In this document: in pieces, positions 9,985-21,081 of the stretch | Position numbering within the stretch: position 1 is the stretch's first letter | How the letters are laid out: each line of letters starts with the position of its first letter | Assembly (NCBI RefSeq): GCF_018263925.1 | Contig: NZ_JAEVHF010000013.1 | Location: forward strand, 1 to 64,000 | Length of the DNA stretch: 64,000 nt | Reading direction: 5' to 3' | Origin: Kistimonas asteriae | GTDB taxonomy: Bacteria > Pseudomonadota > Gammaproteobacteria > Pseudomonadales > Endozoicomonadaceae | The notes under the pieces: generated by a model | What the model saw: only the letters and a program-made list of their open reading frames with translations | Databases searched by the model: none | What the model was told of the DNA's origin: nothing | Program-made: the position numbers and the translations under genes

Positions 9985-10485
9985 TCAGAACGATTCAGCG
10001 TTGATGCGCTGCTCTTGCTCTTCAGGGGTCAACAACCGATCGGCTCCCTGCTCGCCGTCCTGCCTGCAGGCTATTTTCTGCACTTCCTTGCGCCGAACCA
10101 AATCCGCAAGACTGATTCCGCTTAAAAATTCATGGATCTGCTTGCTGAGGTCACACCAGAGATGGTGGGTCAGGCAGACATCGCCATGCTGGCAATCCCC
10201 GTCACCCTGACACCGAGTAGCATCCACGGACTCATTGACCGCATCAATGACTTCAGCAACGAAGATTTCCTCGCTGTTTCGACTCAGGCAATAACCGCCA
10301 CCGGGGCCACGCACGCTGCTCACCAACGCATTACGGCGCAGGCGCGCAAACAGTTGCTCAAGATAGGAAAGAGAGATTCCCTGGCGCTCAGAAATATCCG
10401 CCAGAGCGACTGGCTTCTCGCCAGCATGCAGTGCCAGGTCCAGCATCGCGGTGACCGCATAACGGCCTTTAGTCGTCAGACGCAT
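9985..10485 (-). CDS. iscR: Fe-S sensing regulator IscR
   Basis: Rrf2-family repressor/activator (166 aa) that binds [2Fe-2S] and represses its own operon when clusters are plentiful. The N-terminal winged helix starts [18 protein letters not shown]. Cluster ligands Cys92, Cys98 and Cys104, with His107, fall at the same positions as in E. coli IscR. First gene of the isc operon; the upstream DNA contains a type 1 IscR site overlapping the promoter. Confidence 0.97.
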   Translation of the reverse strand: MRLTTKGRYAVTAMLDLALHAGEKPVALADISERQGISLSYLEQLFARLRRNALVSSVRGPGGGYCLSRNSEEIFVAEVIDAVNESVDATRCQGDGDCQHGDVCLTHHLWCDLSKQIHEFLSGISLADLVRRKEVQKIACRQDGEQGADRLLTPEEQEQRINAESF

Positions 10486-10528
10486 CGTAAATCACTCCCC
10501 CGGCAGTCAATCAGTAAATCCGAGGGTA

Positions 10529-10557
10529 AGTATCAAATACCCGACCATATTAGTCAA
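10529..10557 (-). promoter_or_regulatory. Sigma-70 promoter of the isc operon
   Basis: On the minus strand TTGACT (10552-10557) and GATACT (10529-10534) are spaced by exactly 17 bp, about 45 bp upstream of the iscR ATG. The -35 box falls within the IscR operator, as expected for repression by promoter occlusion. Confidence 0.75.
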
Positions 10558-10561
10558 GTAT
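10537..10561 (-). promoter_or_regulatory. Type 1 IscR-binding site
   Basis: The 25-bp imperfect palindrome begins ATACCCGAC on the plus strand and ends TAGTCAAGTAT. It agrees with the E. coli type 1 consensus at the two half-sites (CCGAC.. and ..AGTC) and at both ends (ATA.. and ..TAT). It covers the -35 box of the iscR promoter, so autorepression by holo-IscR is likely. Confidence 0.8.
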
Positions 10562-10738
10562 TAAACCTAACCGAACCGCCAGCATACCTGACGATTTCAG
10601 AATTAAACGGTCGATTCCCCTTGTCATTGGCAACTAAACGCGCTCCGGTGGAGGCCAACACTGTGCAACAGACAGGTTTTAAGCGCTGCGGATTATAACA
10701 GAGAAAAAGCAAATTACAGCAGGCTATAGAAGCAGTTT

Positions 10739-10776
10739 CCCTGCAAAATAGCGCATAAGCGCCCTATTTCGCAGGG
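10739..10776 (-). terminator. Hairpin downstream of cysE, possible terminator
   Basis: CCCTGC/GCAGGG with an inner AAATAG/CTATTT stem forms a long hairpin 18 bp past the cysE stop. No clean T run follows on the minus strand, so the terminator role is tentative. It could also separate cysE transcription from the isc promoter. Confidence 0.4.
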
Positions 10777-10794
10777 AGATGACAACAGCAACGA

Positions 10795-11580
10795 TCAGGC
10801 ATCCTCAGCAGCTGGCGCCTTGCGCTGCTTGACGGAGACGGACTCAAAATCCTCATCCTTGAGCTTGGGCAACCCGGCTTCACCGCAGTCAACCCCCTTC
10901 TCACGCAGGGCCTGGCACATGGTCTCAATCCGGAATTCGACCGCATGGAGATGATCCAGCATGGCCGTGATCGCCTGGGCTGTCGGGTCAGGCATGTCAC
11001 TGGTGACGGCATAGGCATCAAAGCCCATTTTTTCTGCCATGGCCTGGCGCCGCGCCTCATCCACCTGACGCTTCCGGATAATACGCCCCGGAATCCCCAC
11101 TACCGTAGCACCTTCCGGCACTGCCTTGGTCACCACGGCATTAGAGCCCACCTTGGCATTGTCGCCTACCGTGAACGGCCCCAGCACCTTGGCACCGGCA
11201 CCGACAATCACGCCGTTACCCAGCGTTGGGTGGCGCTTTCCTTTATTGAGGGTCGTCCCACCCAGGGTGACCCCCTGATAAAGGGTCACATCATCCCCAA
11301 TCTCAGCCGTCTCACCGATCACGACACCCATGCCATGATCAATAAAGAAGCGGCGACCGATGGTGGCCCCGGGGTGAATCTCAATACCGGTCAACCAGCG
11401 ACTGAACGTGGAAATACATCGAGCCAACCATTTGAACCCACCCAGCCAGACCTTATGGGCCAGCCGGTGCAACAACAGGGCATGCAGGCCCGGATAGTTG
11501 GTCAGGACTTCAAACGTATTGCGTGCCGCCGGATCCCGGGCAAAGACACTGCTGACATCCTCACGTATTCGCTCAAACAT
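10795..11580 (-). CDS. cysE: Serine O-acetyltransferase
   Basis: Makes O-acetylserine from serine and acetyl-CoA, the committed step of cysteine synthesis; cysteine is the sulfur donor for the neighbouring IscS. About 261 aa. After an N-terminal helical domain it shows the left-handed beta-helix hexapeptide repeats ([38 protein letters not shown]) with catalytic His, then VVGIPGRII. Translation begins 5 bp downstream of trmJ, so the two genes are co-transcribed. The trmJ-cysE-isc order suggests coupling of cysteine and Fe-S supply. Confidence 0.95.
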   Translation of the reverse strand: MFERIREDVSSVFARDPAARNTFEVLTNYPGLHALLLHRLAHKVWLGGFKWLARCISTFSRWLTGIEIHPGATIGRRFFIDHGMGVVIGETAEIGDDVTLYQGVTLGGTTLNKGKRHPTLGNGVIVGAGAKVLGPFTVGDNAKVGSNAVVTKAVPEGATVVGIPGRIIRKRQVDEARRQAMAEKMGFDAYAVTSDMPDPTAQAITAMLDHLHAVEFRIETMCQALREKGVDCGEAGLPKLKDEDFESVSVKQRKAPAAEDA

Positions 11581-11585
11581 AGGCT

Positions 11586-12353
11586 TCAGACCGATTGTGT
11601 TTCCTTTCTTCCGCCGGCGGACTGCTTACCGAGCGCAGCCTGCATCTCCGACAGAATCCCCCTGAGAATATTCAGTTCAACCCGATCAGGACGAACGCGA
11701 CCGTATAAACGACGCAATTTAGCCATGATCTTGTCGGGGTTACTGTGCTTGAAAAAGTCGATATCTGCCAGCACTTCCTGCAGATGGCCGTAAAAATGCT
11801 CCATCGACTCAGAACTGGCCAGATCATGGGTGCGACACTCCGGCACCAGCGACGCCTGCTGCTGTTTCAAATCCGCCTTGCGCAACTCATAACATAAGAC
11901 CTGAACGGCAGACGCCAGATTCAACGAACTGAACTCGGGATTTGAAGGAATATGGGTTTGCTGATGACAAAGCTTCAACTCATCATTGGTCAACCCCCGG
12001 TCTTCCCGGCCGAACACCAGCGCCACAGAACAATCCCCCACTTCAGCGACGGCCGCTTCTGCACACTCCCCAGGCTCCATCAACGGTAAAGAGATACCGC
12101 GAACCCGGGCACTGGCGCCGATGATCAAACCACAGTCTGCCACGGCTTCCTCCAGCGTGGCACACACCATGGCATTATCGAGGATATCCGTCGCCCCTGA
12201 TGACAGGGTCACCGCTTCTGGCGCAGGAAAGGCCTTGGGTTCGACCAGCACCAGCTGTGAAAGCCCCATGGTCTTCATCGCCCGCGCTGCTGACCCGATA
12301 TTGCCGGGATGCGACGTATTCACCAGAACGATACGCACATTATCCAGAGACAT
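11586..12353 (-). CDS. trmJ: tRNA (cytidine/uridine-2'-O-)-methyltransferase TrmJ
   Basis: SPOUT-class methyltransferase modifying position 32 of several tRNAs with SAM. Starting at the ATG at 12353 it has about 255 aa: [26 protein letters not shown] at the N-terminus (interrupted here only for description), GASAR, then the trefoil-knot motifs [15 protein letters not shown] and [17 protein letters not shown]. An upstream in-frame ATG at 12458 would add 35 hydrophobic residues unlike the family. The chosen start has an AGGTGG ribosome site. The C-terminal extension is common in gammaproteobacterial TrmJ. Confidence 0.94.
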   Translation of the reverse strand: MSLDNVRIVLVNTSHPGNIGSAARAMKTMGLSQLVLVEPKAFPAPEAVTLSSGATDILDNAMVCATLEEAVADCGLIIGASARVRGISLPLMEPGECAEAAVAEVGDCSVALVFGREDRGLTNDELKLCHQQTHIPSNPEFSSLNLASAVQVLCYELRKADLKQQQASLVPECRTHDLASSESMEHFYGHLQEVLADIDFFKHSNPDKIMAKLRRLYGRVRPDRVELNILRGILSEMQAALGKQSAGGRKETQSV

Positions 12354-12691
12354 AAACCAACCACCTGAAAGCGTTTCGGCGACCGACAAAGCTGAACAGC
12401 CACCGGAAAAGAGAATAACAAAGAAATGCATCGGACCGGCCAGCCCCAATAAAGCCACTGCCGCATCCAGCGGCGCAGTCTACCAGATCCGCCCATATAT
12501 TGGCGTCATTTCCCCCTTCGGGAAGAAATCTGTCTATTGCGATTATCCGGTAGTGACCGGAGCGCAACTCAGGAGTAGAATTCCCGGTTTTGCTGATCTT
12601 CACGACTGAAAGCGGCAGTATCCGTTCTCGCATACTCATCATAACGTGAAGGCATTCGGTTCTTTAACACTGCACAGGCACAGCGACCCTC

Positions 12692-13504
12692 ATGCAACCG
12701 ATGGTTAACATCGCCCTGCGTGCTGCACGCAAGGCTGGCGACATTATCGCCCAGGCATACCAGCAGCTGGACGTCATCAAAGTACAGGCCAAGAGCGCCA
12801 ACGACTATGTGACCGACGTCGACAAAGCGGCAGAACGCGCCATTATCTCGATACTCAAGAAGTCCTATCCCGACCACGGGTTCCTGGGTGAAGAGAGCGG
12901 CCACCAGCCCGGCACCGGCGAAGGTGAAAGCTACCTCTGGATCATCGACCCTCTAGATGGCACCACCAACTTTATCCACGGCATGCCGCAATTTGCGGTC
13001 TCTATCGCCTGCCAGTACAAAGGCAGAATCGAACACGCCGTTATTCTTGACCCGATTCGCCAGGAAGAATTCACTGCCAGCCGCGGCCGTGGCGCCACCC
13101 TGAACGGCAAACGTATTCGCGTCGCTGACCGCACCAACCTGAAAGGTGCCCTGATTGGCACCGGCTTCCCCTTCCGTGAAAACCAGATGGCCAACCTGGA
13201 CAGCTACCTTGGCATGTTCCGCAGCCTGGTGGGTGATACTGCCGGCATCCGTCGCGCAGGCGCCGCCTCCCTGGATCTGGCCTACGTGGCTGCCGGTCGC
13301 TTCGACGGTTTCTGGGAATTCGGCCTGCACGAATGGGACATGGCAGCAGGCTGCCTGCTGATCACCGAAGCCGGCGGCTTTGTGGGCGACTTCCGTGGCG
13401 GCGACAAGCACTTGGAGAAAGGCCAAATTGTCTGCGGCAACCCCAAATGCTTCCGTGAAATCCTGACGCGCATTCAGCCGTTTGTCAGCGAAAGTCTCAG
13501 GTAA
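12692..13504 (+). CDS. suhB: Inositol-1-monophosphatase SuhB
   Basis: Mg-dependent inositol monophosphatase family (270 aa). In E. coli SuhB also binds the Nus/rRNA antitermination complex. Metal-site motifs: GEESG, IDPLDGTTNFIHGMP and WDMAAGCLLITEAGG. Divergent from trmJ across about 340 bp, which must hold both promoters. An IMPase of this type beside trmJ is the usual Pseudomonas-like arrangement, which supports the symbol. Confidence 0.93.
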   Translation: MQPMVNIALRAARKAGDIIAQAYQQLDVIKVQAKSANDYVTDVDKAAERAIISILKKSYPDHGFLGEESGHQPGTGEGESYLWIIDPLDGTTNFIHGMPQFAVSIACQYKGRIEHAVILDPIRQEEFTASRGRGATLNGKRIRVADRTNLKGALIGTGFPFRENQMANLDSYLGMFRSLVGDTAGIRRAGAASLDLAYVAAGRFDGFWEFGLHEWDMAAGCLLITEAGGFVGDFRGGDKHLEKGQIVCGNPKCFREILTRIQPFVSESLR

Positions 13505-13545
13505 TCGCTTTTCGGGGAATCCACGGATTTCCCGACTCTCCCGCA

Positions 13546-14439
13546 TCAAACAACGCCATACTGCTCAACAACTGCGTCCACAAACGTACGCAGAAGTGGC
13601 GTCACCCCCCAATTCTGCGGATAAACCAGCGAGATGGGCACAGCCGCCTGACGGTATTCCTCCAGTACAGGCAACAACTCACCAGTGCCCAACTCCTCCT
13701 CAATAAACAGGTCGGGGAGATAGCCAATGCCCATACCATCCAGTGCCGCCTGCTTGACCATCTCCCCACTGTTGACCTCGTAACGACCATCAATTGCCAC
13801 GCTCAACTCGCGACCGCTGGCCGGATCCACCATATGCCAGCGTTTGGACGGCCCGACCACAGAATCATAAAGACAGTTATGCGCCTTGAGATCATCAGGG
13901 GTTTTTGGCGTACCGTGACGCGCCAGGTACAACGGGCTGGCAAAACAGGTCACCAGCGTGTGGGATACGGTCCGGTATTTGAAGTTGGAATCCTTCAGCC
14001 TGCCAATCTTAAGCGCCAGATCCATCCCTTCCTCTACCATATTCACATGTCGATTCGTCAAAAATACCGAAATATCGACACCGGGATACTTCCCCATGAA
14101 TTCAGCGGCCAAGGGGGATAACCATTTTTGACCCAGATAGAGCGGCGCTGTGATCCGAAGAATGCCACTCACTGTGCTCTGCTGCTGTTTGACGGCCAGC
14201 TCCAGCCGATCAACCCTCTGCAGAATCTCATCCATTTGATCCAGGTAAGTCCGACCAGCCGGCGTCAGACTGATACTGCGTGTTGTCCGGTAAATCAGCT
14301 GCGTATCCAGCCAACGTTCCAGCTCTGCGACATAGCGACTCACCGCAGACGTCGCCAAGCTCAACTGAGCCGATGCGCGGGTAAAACTCCCCTGCCTGGC
14401 AACCTCCCGAAACACCGTCATTGCGCGCAACTTATCCAT
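13546..14439 (-). CDS. LysR-family transcriptional regulator
   Basis: 297 aa with the N-terminal winged helix MDKLRAMTVFREVARQGSFT, ATSAVSRYVAELE and the usual TPAGRTYLD, followed by a two-lobed effector domain. It resembles the AaeR/DmlR-like branch by its start and the TTRSISLT pattern. It is divergent from the SDR gene at 14560 across 120 bp, the classical layout for a LysR regulator controlling its neighbour. The effector is not predictable. Confidence 0.9.
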   Translation of the reverse strand: MDKLRAMTVFREVARQGSFTRASAQLSLATSAVSRYVAELERWLDTQLIYRTTRSISLTPAGRTYLDQMDEILQRVDRLELAVKQQQSTVSGILRITAPLYLGQKWLSPLAAEFMGKYPGVDISVFLTNRHVNMVEEGMDLALKIGRLKDSNFKYRTVSHTLVTCFASPLYLARHGTPKTPDDLKAHNCLYDSVVGPSKRWHMVDPASGRELSVAIDGRYEVNSGEMVKQAALDGMGIGYLPDLFIEEELGTGELLPVLEEYRQAAVPISLVYPQNWGVTPLLRTFVDAVVEQYGVV

Positions 14440-14559
14440 ATTATTCCAATTATTCGAAAAATGATTTCACTTAACGATTATTTATCAAACTTTATGAAAA
14501 ACCTATAGTCCAACCCTACAGGCAGCGCAATACACCCTTTAAGAACACAGGAGAACACT

Positions 14560-15162
14560 ATGAAAATTCTTATCATTGGCGCCAGCGGCACTATCGGAAA
14601 GGCCGTGACCGAGAAACTGAATGCAAGTCATGAGGTGATTACCGCCAACCATAACAGCGGCGACTACCAGGTCGATTTAGGCAACAAAGCCTCCATTACA
14701 GCACTGTTCGAGAAAATTGGTCCTGTTGATGCCGTGGTGTCCACAACAGGTATGGCCCAGTTCGGCACCCTTGAGCAGTTGAGCGATGCAGACTATCAAC
14801 TGGGTCTGGATAACAAGCTGATGGGACAGGTAAACCTGGTACGCATCGGCAAGGCGTACCTGAGCGAAGGCGGCTCCGTGACCCTGACCAGCGGCTTCCT
14901 CGCCCAGAACCCTATACCGGGCAGCATTTCCCTCAGCATGGTGAATGGCGCACTGGAAGGCTTCGTTCGGGCTGCTGCCCTGGAGCTGGGAGAATCATTG
15001 CGCGTGAACACTGTCAGCCCGGTTTTTGTGACAGAAACCGCACAGGCCATGGGCATGGGTACCGAAGGCACACTCTCGGCAGAGCAAACGGCCAACGCCT
15101 ACCAGGCCAGCATCGAAGGCAATATGACCGGACAAATCCTTGATGTCCGCGACTACGTTTAA
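14560..15162 (+). CDS. Short-chain dehydrogenase-like protein (atypical SDR)
   Basis: 200 aa Rossmann protein with the nucleotide-binding motif IIGASGTIGKAV and the VNTVSPVFV segment of SDR enzymes. The usual catalytic YxxxK is not present: the aligned region reads SLSMVNGALEGFVRAA, with Leu and Asn where Tyr and Lys are expected. I recall this substitution from a subgroup of small SDR-like proteins, so it is probably not a mutation, but the reaction is uncertain. Good ribosome site AGGAGA. Probably controlled by the divergent LysR gene. Confidence 0.85.
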   Translation: MKILIIGASGTIGKAVTEKLNASHEVITANHNSGDYQVDLGNKASITALFEKIGPVDAVVSTTGMAQFGTLEQLSDADYQLGLDNKLMGQVNLVRIGKAYLSEGGSVTLTSGFLAQNPIPGSISLSMVNGALEGFVRAAALELGESLRVNTVSPVFVTETAQAMGMGTEGTLSAEQTANAYQASIEGNMTGQILDVRDYV

Positions 15163-15174
15163 CCGCCCTCCCAT

Positions 15175-15208
15175 AAAAAAGCCCCCGCTGTTAAACGGGG
15201 GCTTTTTT
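15175..15208. terminator. Bidirectional Rho-independent terminator between the SDR gene and secF
   Basis: AAAAAAGCCCCCG and CGGGGGCTTTTTT form a 13-bp hairpin with an 8-nt loop, with T runs on both strands. It sits between two convergent genes and should end both transcripts. Confidence 0.9.
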
Positions 15209-15231
15209 ATGCACCAGAAATACCACCCTGC

Positions 15232-16185
15232 TTAAGGCATATCATCCAGCTCATCATCCTTCTTCACCGGAATAATCAGATCTTCACGACTGATTTTCAT
15301 GTAAAGCAGGACGTTACAGGCAATGTATATGGACGACGACGTACCAATAACAATACCGATCAACAACGCCACGGAGAAGTTGTGGATCATGTCGCCACCC
15401 AGGAAGAACAGGGACAACAGCACCATGATCGTGGTACCCGAGGTCGCCAGTGTCCGGCCCAGGGTCTGCGTCAGGGAGACGTTGATGATTTCAATCGCCG
15501 TACCCTTACGCATCTTGCGGAAGTTTTCCCGCACCCGGTCATACACAATGATGGTGTCGTTCAGTGAGTAACCGATAACCGCCAGCAATGCCGCCATAAC
15601 CGTCAGGTCAAACTGCAACTGGAAGAACGAGAACACACCCAGCACAACAATCGCATCGTGCGCCAGTGAAGTCACCGCTCCCACGGAGAACTTGAACTGG
15701 AACCGGAAAGCGATATAGGCCATGACCAGACCCAGCGCCATCAGCATGCCAAGCCCGCCCTGCTCACGCAGACGATCACCAACCTGAGGCCCTACGAACT
15801 CAACCCGCTTCACCTGAACCTTACCGTCGTACTGCGCCGCAAGGTTCTCAGACACACTATTACCCAGTGTCGCCATATCACCGGGAATACGGATCAGCAC
15901 ATCAGACTCCGAGCCGAACTCCTGGGCAATGGCGTCACCGTGGCCCATCTGCTCCAGCTGGTCACGGATTTCACTGATATCCGCCGGCTTGTCGTAGGAC
16001 AGTTCTACCAGTGTGCCACCGGTAAAGTCCAATCCCCAGTTAATGCCGTTAACCGCCAGACTCACCACGGATCCCAGCACCAGGATAACGGACAGCACAG
16101 TGGCCAGTGTCCGCACCTTCATAAAATGAATAACTTTCAAGTCCGGCCTTCCAGCAGCATCGGACGTGCTTTTTTCACCTGCCAT
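15232..16185 (-). CDS. secF: Protein translocase subunit SecF
   Basis: Inner-membrane RND-type partner of SecD that uses the proton motive force to pull secreted proteins out of SecYEG. About 317 aa from the ATG at 16185, which follows a GAGGGC ribosome site 10 bp after the secD stop; an in-frame ATG at 16233 would overlap secD. Motifs: NWGLDFTGGTLVEL, then six TM segments with YSLNDTIIVYDRVREN and RTLATSGTTIMVLL. Operon with secD. Confidence 0.96.
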   Translation of the reverse strand: MAGEKSTSDAAGRPDLKVIHFMKVRTLATVLSVILVLGSVVSLAVNGINWGLDFTGGTLVELSYDKPADISEIRDQLEQMGHGDAIAQEFGSESDVLIRIPGDMATLGNSVSENLAAQYDGKVQVKRVEFVGPQVGDRLREQGGLGMLMALGLVMAYIAFRFQFKFSVGAVTSLAHDAIVVLGVFSFFQLQFDLTVMAALLAVIGYSLNDTIIVYDRVRENFRKMRKGTAIEIINVSLTQTLGRTLATSGTTIMVLLSLFFLGGDMIHNFSVALLIGIVIGTSSSIYIACNVLLYMKISREDLIIPVKKDDELDDMP

Positions 16186-16195
16186 GGATAAGCCC

Positions 16196-18070
16196 TCAAA
16201 TAGCCAGTTTCTTGAGATCGCGACGGCCGCCATACACCAGGTTCGTCAGCGCACGGGTCACGACAATGGCCGTGAACAGGGACGTGATGATACCCAGCGA
16301 CAGGGTGACCGCGAAGCCCTTGATCGGCCCGGTACCCACGGCATAGAGGATAACACCCACCAGCAACGTCGTGATGTTACCGTCAAAAATAGACACAAAC
16401 GCCCGGTCATACCCATCATGGATTGCTTTCTGTACAGAAAGCCCATTGCGCAATTCTTCACGAATCCGGGAGAAAATCAGCACGTTGGCGTCAACCGCCA
16501 TACCGAGACTCAGGACAATACCGGCAATGCCCGGCATGGTCAGCGTCGCCCCCAGCAGGGACATTGCAGCCACCATCAACACCAGGTTCAGGGACAGGGC
16601 AACGTTGGCAAACAGACCGAAGACCCGGTACACCACGACCATGAACACCAGCAGCAGCACAAATCCAACAATGGTGGAATTAATACCCATCTGGATATTT
16701 TCCCTACCCAGGCTCGGGCCGACCGTACGCTCTTCAACAAAGTGCATGGGTGCAGCCAGTGAACCCGCTCTCAACAGCAGTGCCAGTTCGGACGCTTCAG
16801 CCGCAGAATCCAGACCGGTAATCCGGAAGCTGTTACCCAGCGCACTCTGGATGGTCGCCAGGCTGATGATGCTCTTCTCTTCGCGGAAAGACTGCACCTT
16901 CACCCGCTCTTCCTCGCCGTCGACCATCTTGGTCTCGTAGCGGGTCACGGGCTTCTGCTCGATAAACAATACCGCCATGCTGCGGCCAACATTGTTACGG
17001 GTCGCGCGGTTGATCAGCTGACCGCCGCGGTTATCCAAATCAATATTGACCTGCGGACCACCACTTTGCGCATCAAACGTGGAACGGGCATTGGAGACCT
17101 GGTCACCGGTCAGGATGACATCACGCTCAATCCGGGCGGTACGGCGCTCATCATTTCGGAAAGAGAAATTCTCACTGACCGCGACAGACGCGTCATAAGG
17201 TGCTGCCAGACGGAATTCCAGGTTGGCAGTCTTGCCGAGGATACGCTTGGCCTCAGCGGTATCCTGAACACCAGGTAATTCGACAACAATGTTATTACGG
17301 CCCTGGCGCTGCACCAGCGGCTCGGAAACACCCAGCTCATTCACCCGGTTACGGACTGTCACCAGATTCTGGCGAACCGCGTAGTCGGCAATTTCCTTAA
17401 TACGCTGCTCAGTCAGCTGATAACGGACGGTGAAAAGATCACCGCGCGTACTGGCATCCACCATCAGATCAGGGAACTCCTTACTGATAGTCTTAACCGC
17501 CTTGTCGCGCACCGCTTCTGCACGGAAACCCAGCTCACGCACACCGGTTTCGCCGCCGCCCGGCAAACTGCGGTAACGCAGCTTTTCCTTGCGCAGCAGG
17601 GTACGAATTTCGGTGTTGTAGACTTCCATCCGTGTCTGTACTGCCTTGTCAGTATCCACCTCCAGCAGGAAGTGCACACCACCGGACAGATCCAGACCCA
17701 GCTTCATTGGATGCGCGCCAATGGATATCAGCCACTCCGGTGTGGTTGAGGCCAGGTTCAGCGCCACCACATAGTCGTCGCCCAGATTGTCCTTGATCAG
17801 CGACCGGGCCAACAGCTGCTGGTCCGCATTTTTGAGGCGGATCAACACAGAGCCTTTATTCACTTCCTCAGCCTTGACCGCAATATCGGCCTGCTCAAGG
17901 ATTTTGGTGGCTCTATTCAGTGTGGGCTGACCGATGGTCTGGGAAGAACTGGTACCAGAGATCTGCACTGCCGGATCATCCGGGTACAGGTTCGGCAATG
18001 CGTAAATGATACCGACCGCCACCACAACCAGGATGACGAGGTATTTCCATAAAGGGTAACGATTGAGCAT
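16196..18070 (-). CDS. secD: Protein translocase subunit SecD
   Basis: Large SecDF subunit with the periplasmic P1 head. From the ATG at 18070 (AGGAAA ribosome site) it has about 624 aa and begins MLNRYPLWKYLVILVVV like E. coli SecD; a start at 18097 would add nine residues. Visible landmarks: GLDLSGGVHFLLEVD, VELPGVQDTAEAKRILG, GPSLGRENI and the TM4 proton-path motif AGIVLSLGMAVDANVLIFSRI. It is separated from yajC by 150 bp that contains a strong terminator. Confidence 0.96.
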   Translation of the reverse strand: MLNRYPLWKYLVILVVVAVGIIYALPNLYPDDPAVQISGTSSSQTIGQPTLNRATKILEQADIAVKAEEVNKGSVLIRLKNADQQLLARSLIKDNLGDDYVVALNLASTTPEWLISIGAHPMKLGLDLSGGVHFLLEVDTDKAVQTRMEVYNTEIRTLLRKEKLRYRSLPGGGETGVRELGFRAEAVRDKAVKTISKEFPDLMVDASTRGDLFTVRYQLTEQRIKEIADYAVRQNLVTVRNRVNELGVSEPLVQRQGRNNIVVELPGVQDTAEAKRILGKTANLEFRLAAPYDASVAVSENFSFRNDERRTARIERDVILTGDQVSNARSTFDAQSGGPQVNIDLDNRGGQLINRATRNNVGRSMAVLFIEQKPVTRYETKMVDGEEERVKVQSFREEKSIISLATIQSALGNSFRITGLDSAAEASELALLLRAGSLAAPMHFVEERTVGPSLGRENIQMGINSTIVGFVLLLVFMVVVYRVFGLFANVALSLNLVLMVAAMSLLGATLTMPGIAGIVLSLGMAVDANVLIFSRIREELRNGLSVQKAIHDGYDRAFVSIFDGNITTLLVGVILYAVGTGPIKGFAVTLSLGIITSLFTAIVVTRALTNLVYGGRRDLKKLAI

Positions 18071-18177
18071 GGCTCTATTGTTTCCTGCTACTGACAAGGC
18101 CTGGATACATGCGCTGTGCGCGGGTCACCACCTGCCGGCACGGCCAGGGCCGACCGGGAGAAACCTTCCGTACAGAC

Positions 18178-18208
18178 AAAAAAGACCTGGCCGCTCAGCG
18201 GCCAGGTC
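18178..18208 (-). terminator. Rho-independent terminator between yajC and secD
   Basis: GACCTGGCCGCT/AGCGGCCAGGTC forms a near-perfect 12-bp GC-rich stem. On the minus strand six T residues follow directly. It lies just past the yajC stop and 108 bp before secD. Either secDF has its own promoter or expression depends on partial read-through. Confidence 0.85.
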
Positions 18209-18220
18209 TGTCCATTCCTG

Positions 18221-18559
18221 TTATTTAATCGCCTTGATGGTACCCTTCGGCAGGGCGGCCACGACGGAAGACTTCTGGAAGTTCAGTTCCATGTTGTTCG
18301 CCACCTGCAGGGTGACGTAGTCATCAGTCACACCGGAGACACGGCCCAGGATACCGCCGGAAGTCACCACTTCATCCCCTTTGGACAACCCACCGACCAG
18401 GTTCTTGTGCTCTTTGGCGCGCTTGCTCTGGGGGCGCCAGATCAGCAGCCAGAAGATCAGGAAAAACACACCCAGCATCACGAACTGGAACATACCGCCC
18501 AGGGCCTGGGGTGCCCCAGCCGACCCATCTGCAAACGCCTGACTGATAAAAGGAATCAT
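18221..18559 (-). CDS. yajC: Sec translocon accessory protein YajC
   Basis: Small single-span membrane protein (112 aa) associated with SecDF. TM segment at about residues 23-43 (FVMLGVFFLIFWLLIW), followed by RPQSKRAKEHKNLVGGLSKGDEVVTSGGI-type sequence characteristic of the family (shown here in part). Encoded between tgt and secD as in most gammaproteobacteria. Confidence 0.95.
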   Translation of the reverse strand: MIPFISQAFADGSAGAPQALGGMFQFVMLGVFFLIFWLLIWRPQSKRAKEHKNLVGGLSKGDEVVTSGGILGRVSGVTDDYVTLQVANNMELNFQKSSVVAALPKGTIKAIK

Positions 18560-18655
18560 TTCCCCGATTACTCCTGCTTACAACACATTAAAATTAACAT
18601 TCATGGTTCCGATGCCACCGTCGGCCAGCATCCGGATAACAGACGGCGTCCGGTA

Positions 18656-19840
<1,185 letters not shown>

Positions 19841-19859
19841 CTATGAAATGGCAGGGAAT

Positions 19860-20885
19860 CTAATCCCTGCGGGTCAGCAGCATCGAATCGCCATAACTGA
19901 AGAAACGGTAGCGCTCAGCTACAGCTTCCCGGTAGGCGTGCATAATCTCGTCATAACCGGCAAAAGCCGACACCAGCATCAGCAGGGTCGATTCCGGTAG
20001 ATGAAAATTGGTTACCAGCATATCCACGGTCTGGAACGGGTAACCGGGGTAAATGAAAATATCTGTTTCGCCAGCATAGGGTTTCAGCTCACCATCGCGG
20101 CTGGCGGTCTCCAGACTGCGCACGGAGGTAGTGCCTATAGCGACTACCCGACCGCCCCGTTCACGGGTGCGGCGAACCGCCTCACAGACCTCTCCAGAGA
20201 CTTCCAGGTATTCTGAATGCATGTGATGGTCTTCAATGGAATCCACCCGTACCGGCTGATAGGTGCCGGCACCCACATGCAAGGTCACAAAGACTTTCTC
20301 AACGCCCTTTTCCGCCAGACGCTCAAACAGCGCCTCATCAAAATGCAGGCCAGCCGTAGGGGCTGCAACCGCACCTTCCTTACAACCGTAAACCGTCTGA
20401 TAGCGACTCCGGTCGCTCAATTCATCATCACGGGTAATATAAGGCGGCAATGGCATATGGCCGAGGCGATCCAGCACATTCAGAACCGGCTCATCCGTGA
20501 GGAATTTCAGCAGGAACAATGCATCCTGACGCTCCACCATTTCCGCTTCCACATCCTGCTCGAGGATCACCCGGGAACCCGGCTTGGGGGATTTGCTCGC
20601 CCGGATCTGTGCAAGCACATGGTGCTCATCCAGCACCCGCTCGACCATAACCTCGATTTTGCCGCCGGTGGCTTTCTGGCCAAACAGACGGGCCGGGATC
20701 ACCCGGGTATCATTCAGCACCAGCAAGTCACCCTCGTTGAGGTGATCCACGATATCGCTGAAGTGCTTATGTTCCAGGGAGTCGTTCCCATTGACCACCA
20801 GCAGGCGGCTGCCGGTACGTTCGGGCATGGGGTAACGGGCGATCAGATCATCTGGCAGATCAAAGTGAAAGTCGCTGACGCGCAT
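19860..20885 (-). CDS. queA: S-adenosylmethionine:tRNA ribosyltransferase-isomerase
   Basis: Transfers and isomerises the ribose of SAM onto preQ1-tRNA to give epoxyqueuosine. About 341 aa from the ATG at 20885 ([19 protein letters not shown]); an earlier ATG at 20921 lacks family support. Motifs: [44 protein letters not shown] and [18 protein letters not shown]. It is the upstream gene of the queA-tgt-yajC minus-strand run and marks the left edge of the accessory region. Confidence 0.96.
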   Translation of the reverse strand: MRVSDFHFDLPDDLIARYPMPERTGSRLLVVNGNDSLEHKHFSDIVDHLNEGDLLVLNDTRVIPARLFGQKATGGKIEVMVERVLDEHHVLAQIRASKSPKPGSRVILEQDVEAEMVERQDALFLLKFLTDEPVLNVLDRLGHMPLPPYITRDDELSDRSRYQTVYGCKEGAVAAPTAGLHFDEALFERLAEKGVEKVFVTLHVGAGTYQPVRVDSIEDHHMHSEYLEVSGEVCEAVRRTRERGGRVVAIGTTSVRSLETASRDGELKPYAGETDIFIYPGYPFQTVDMLVTNFHLPESTLLMLVSAFAGYDEIMHAYREAVAERYRFFSYGDSMLLTRRD

Positions 20886-21081
20886 CCAGCGTAAAACCTC
20901 ACTGAATAAAAAAGGCGGCAAGCATAACCAAAGTCAGGCCGAAAGTCAGGCCGTATTATCCTCCGCTGGCGCACCATCCAGCGAAACCGTCTTAAATAAA
21001 AACGTATAGGGAGAGGACTAGCGCTCACCCACATCAACACAACGGATTGCAATCAATACGCACAAATAAAGGATCCATGGT

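Noticed and set aside
20930..20955. 12-bp tandem duplication AAAGTCAGGCCG
   Set aside because: Only two copies in an intergenic stretch; likely trivial slippage.
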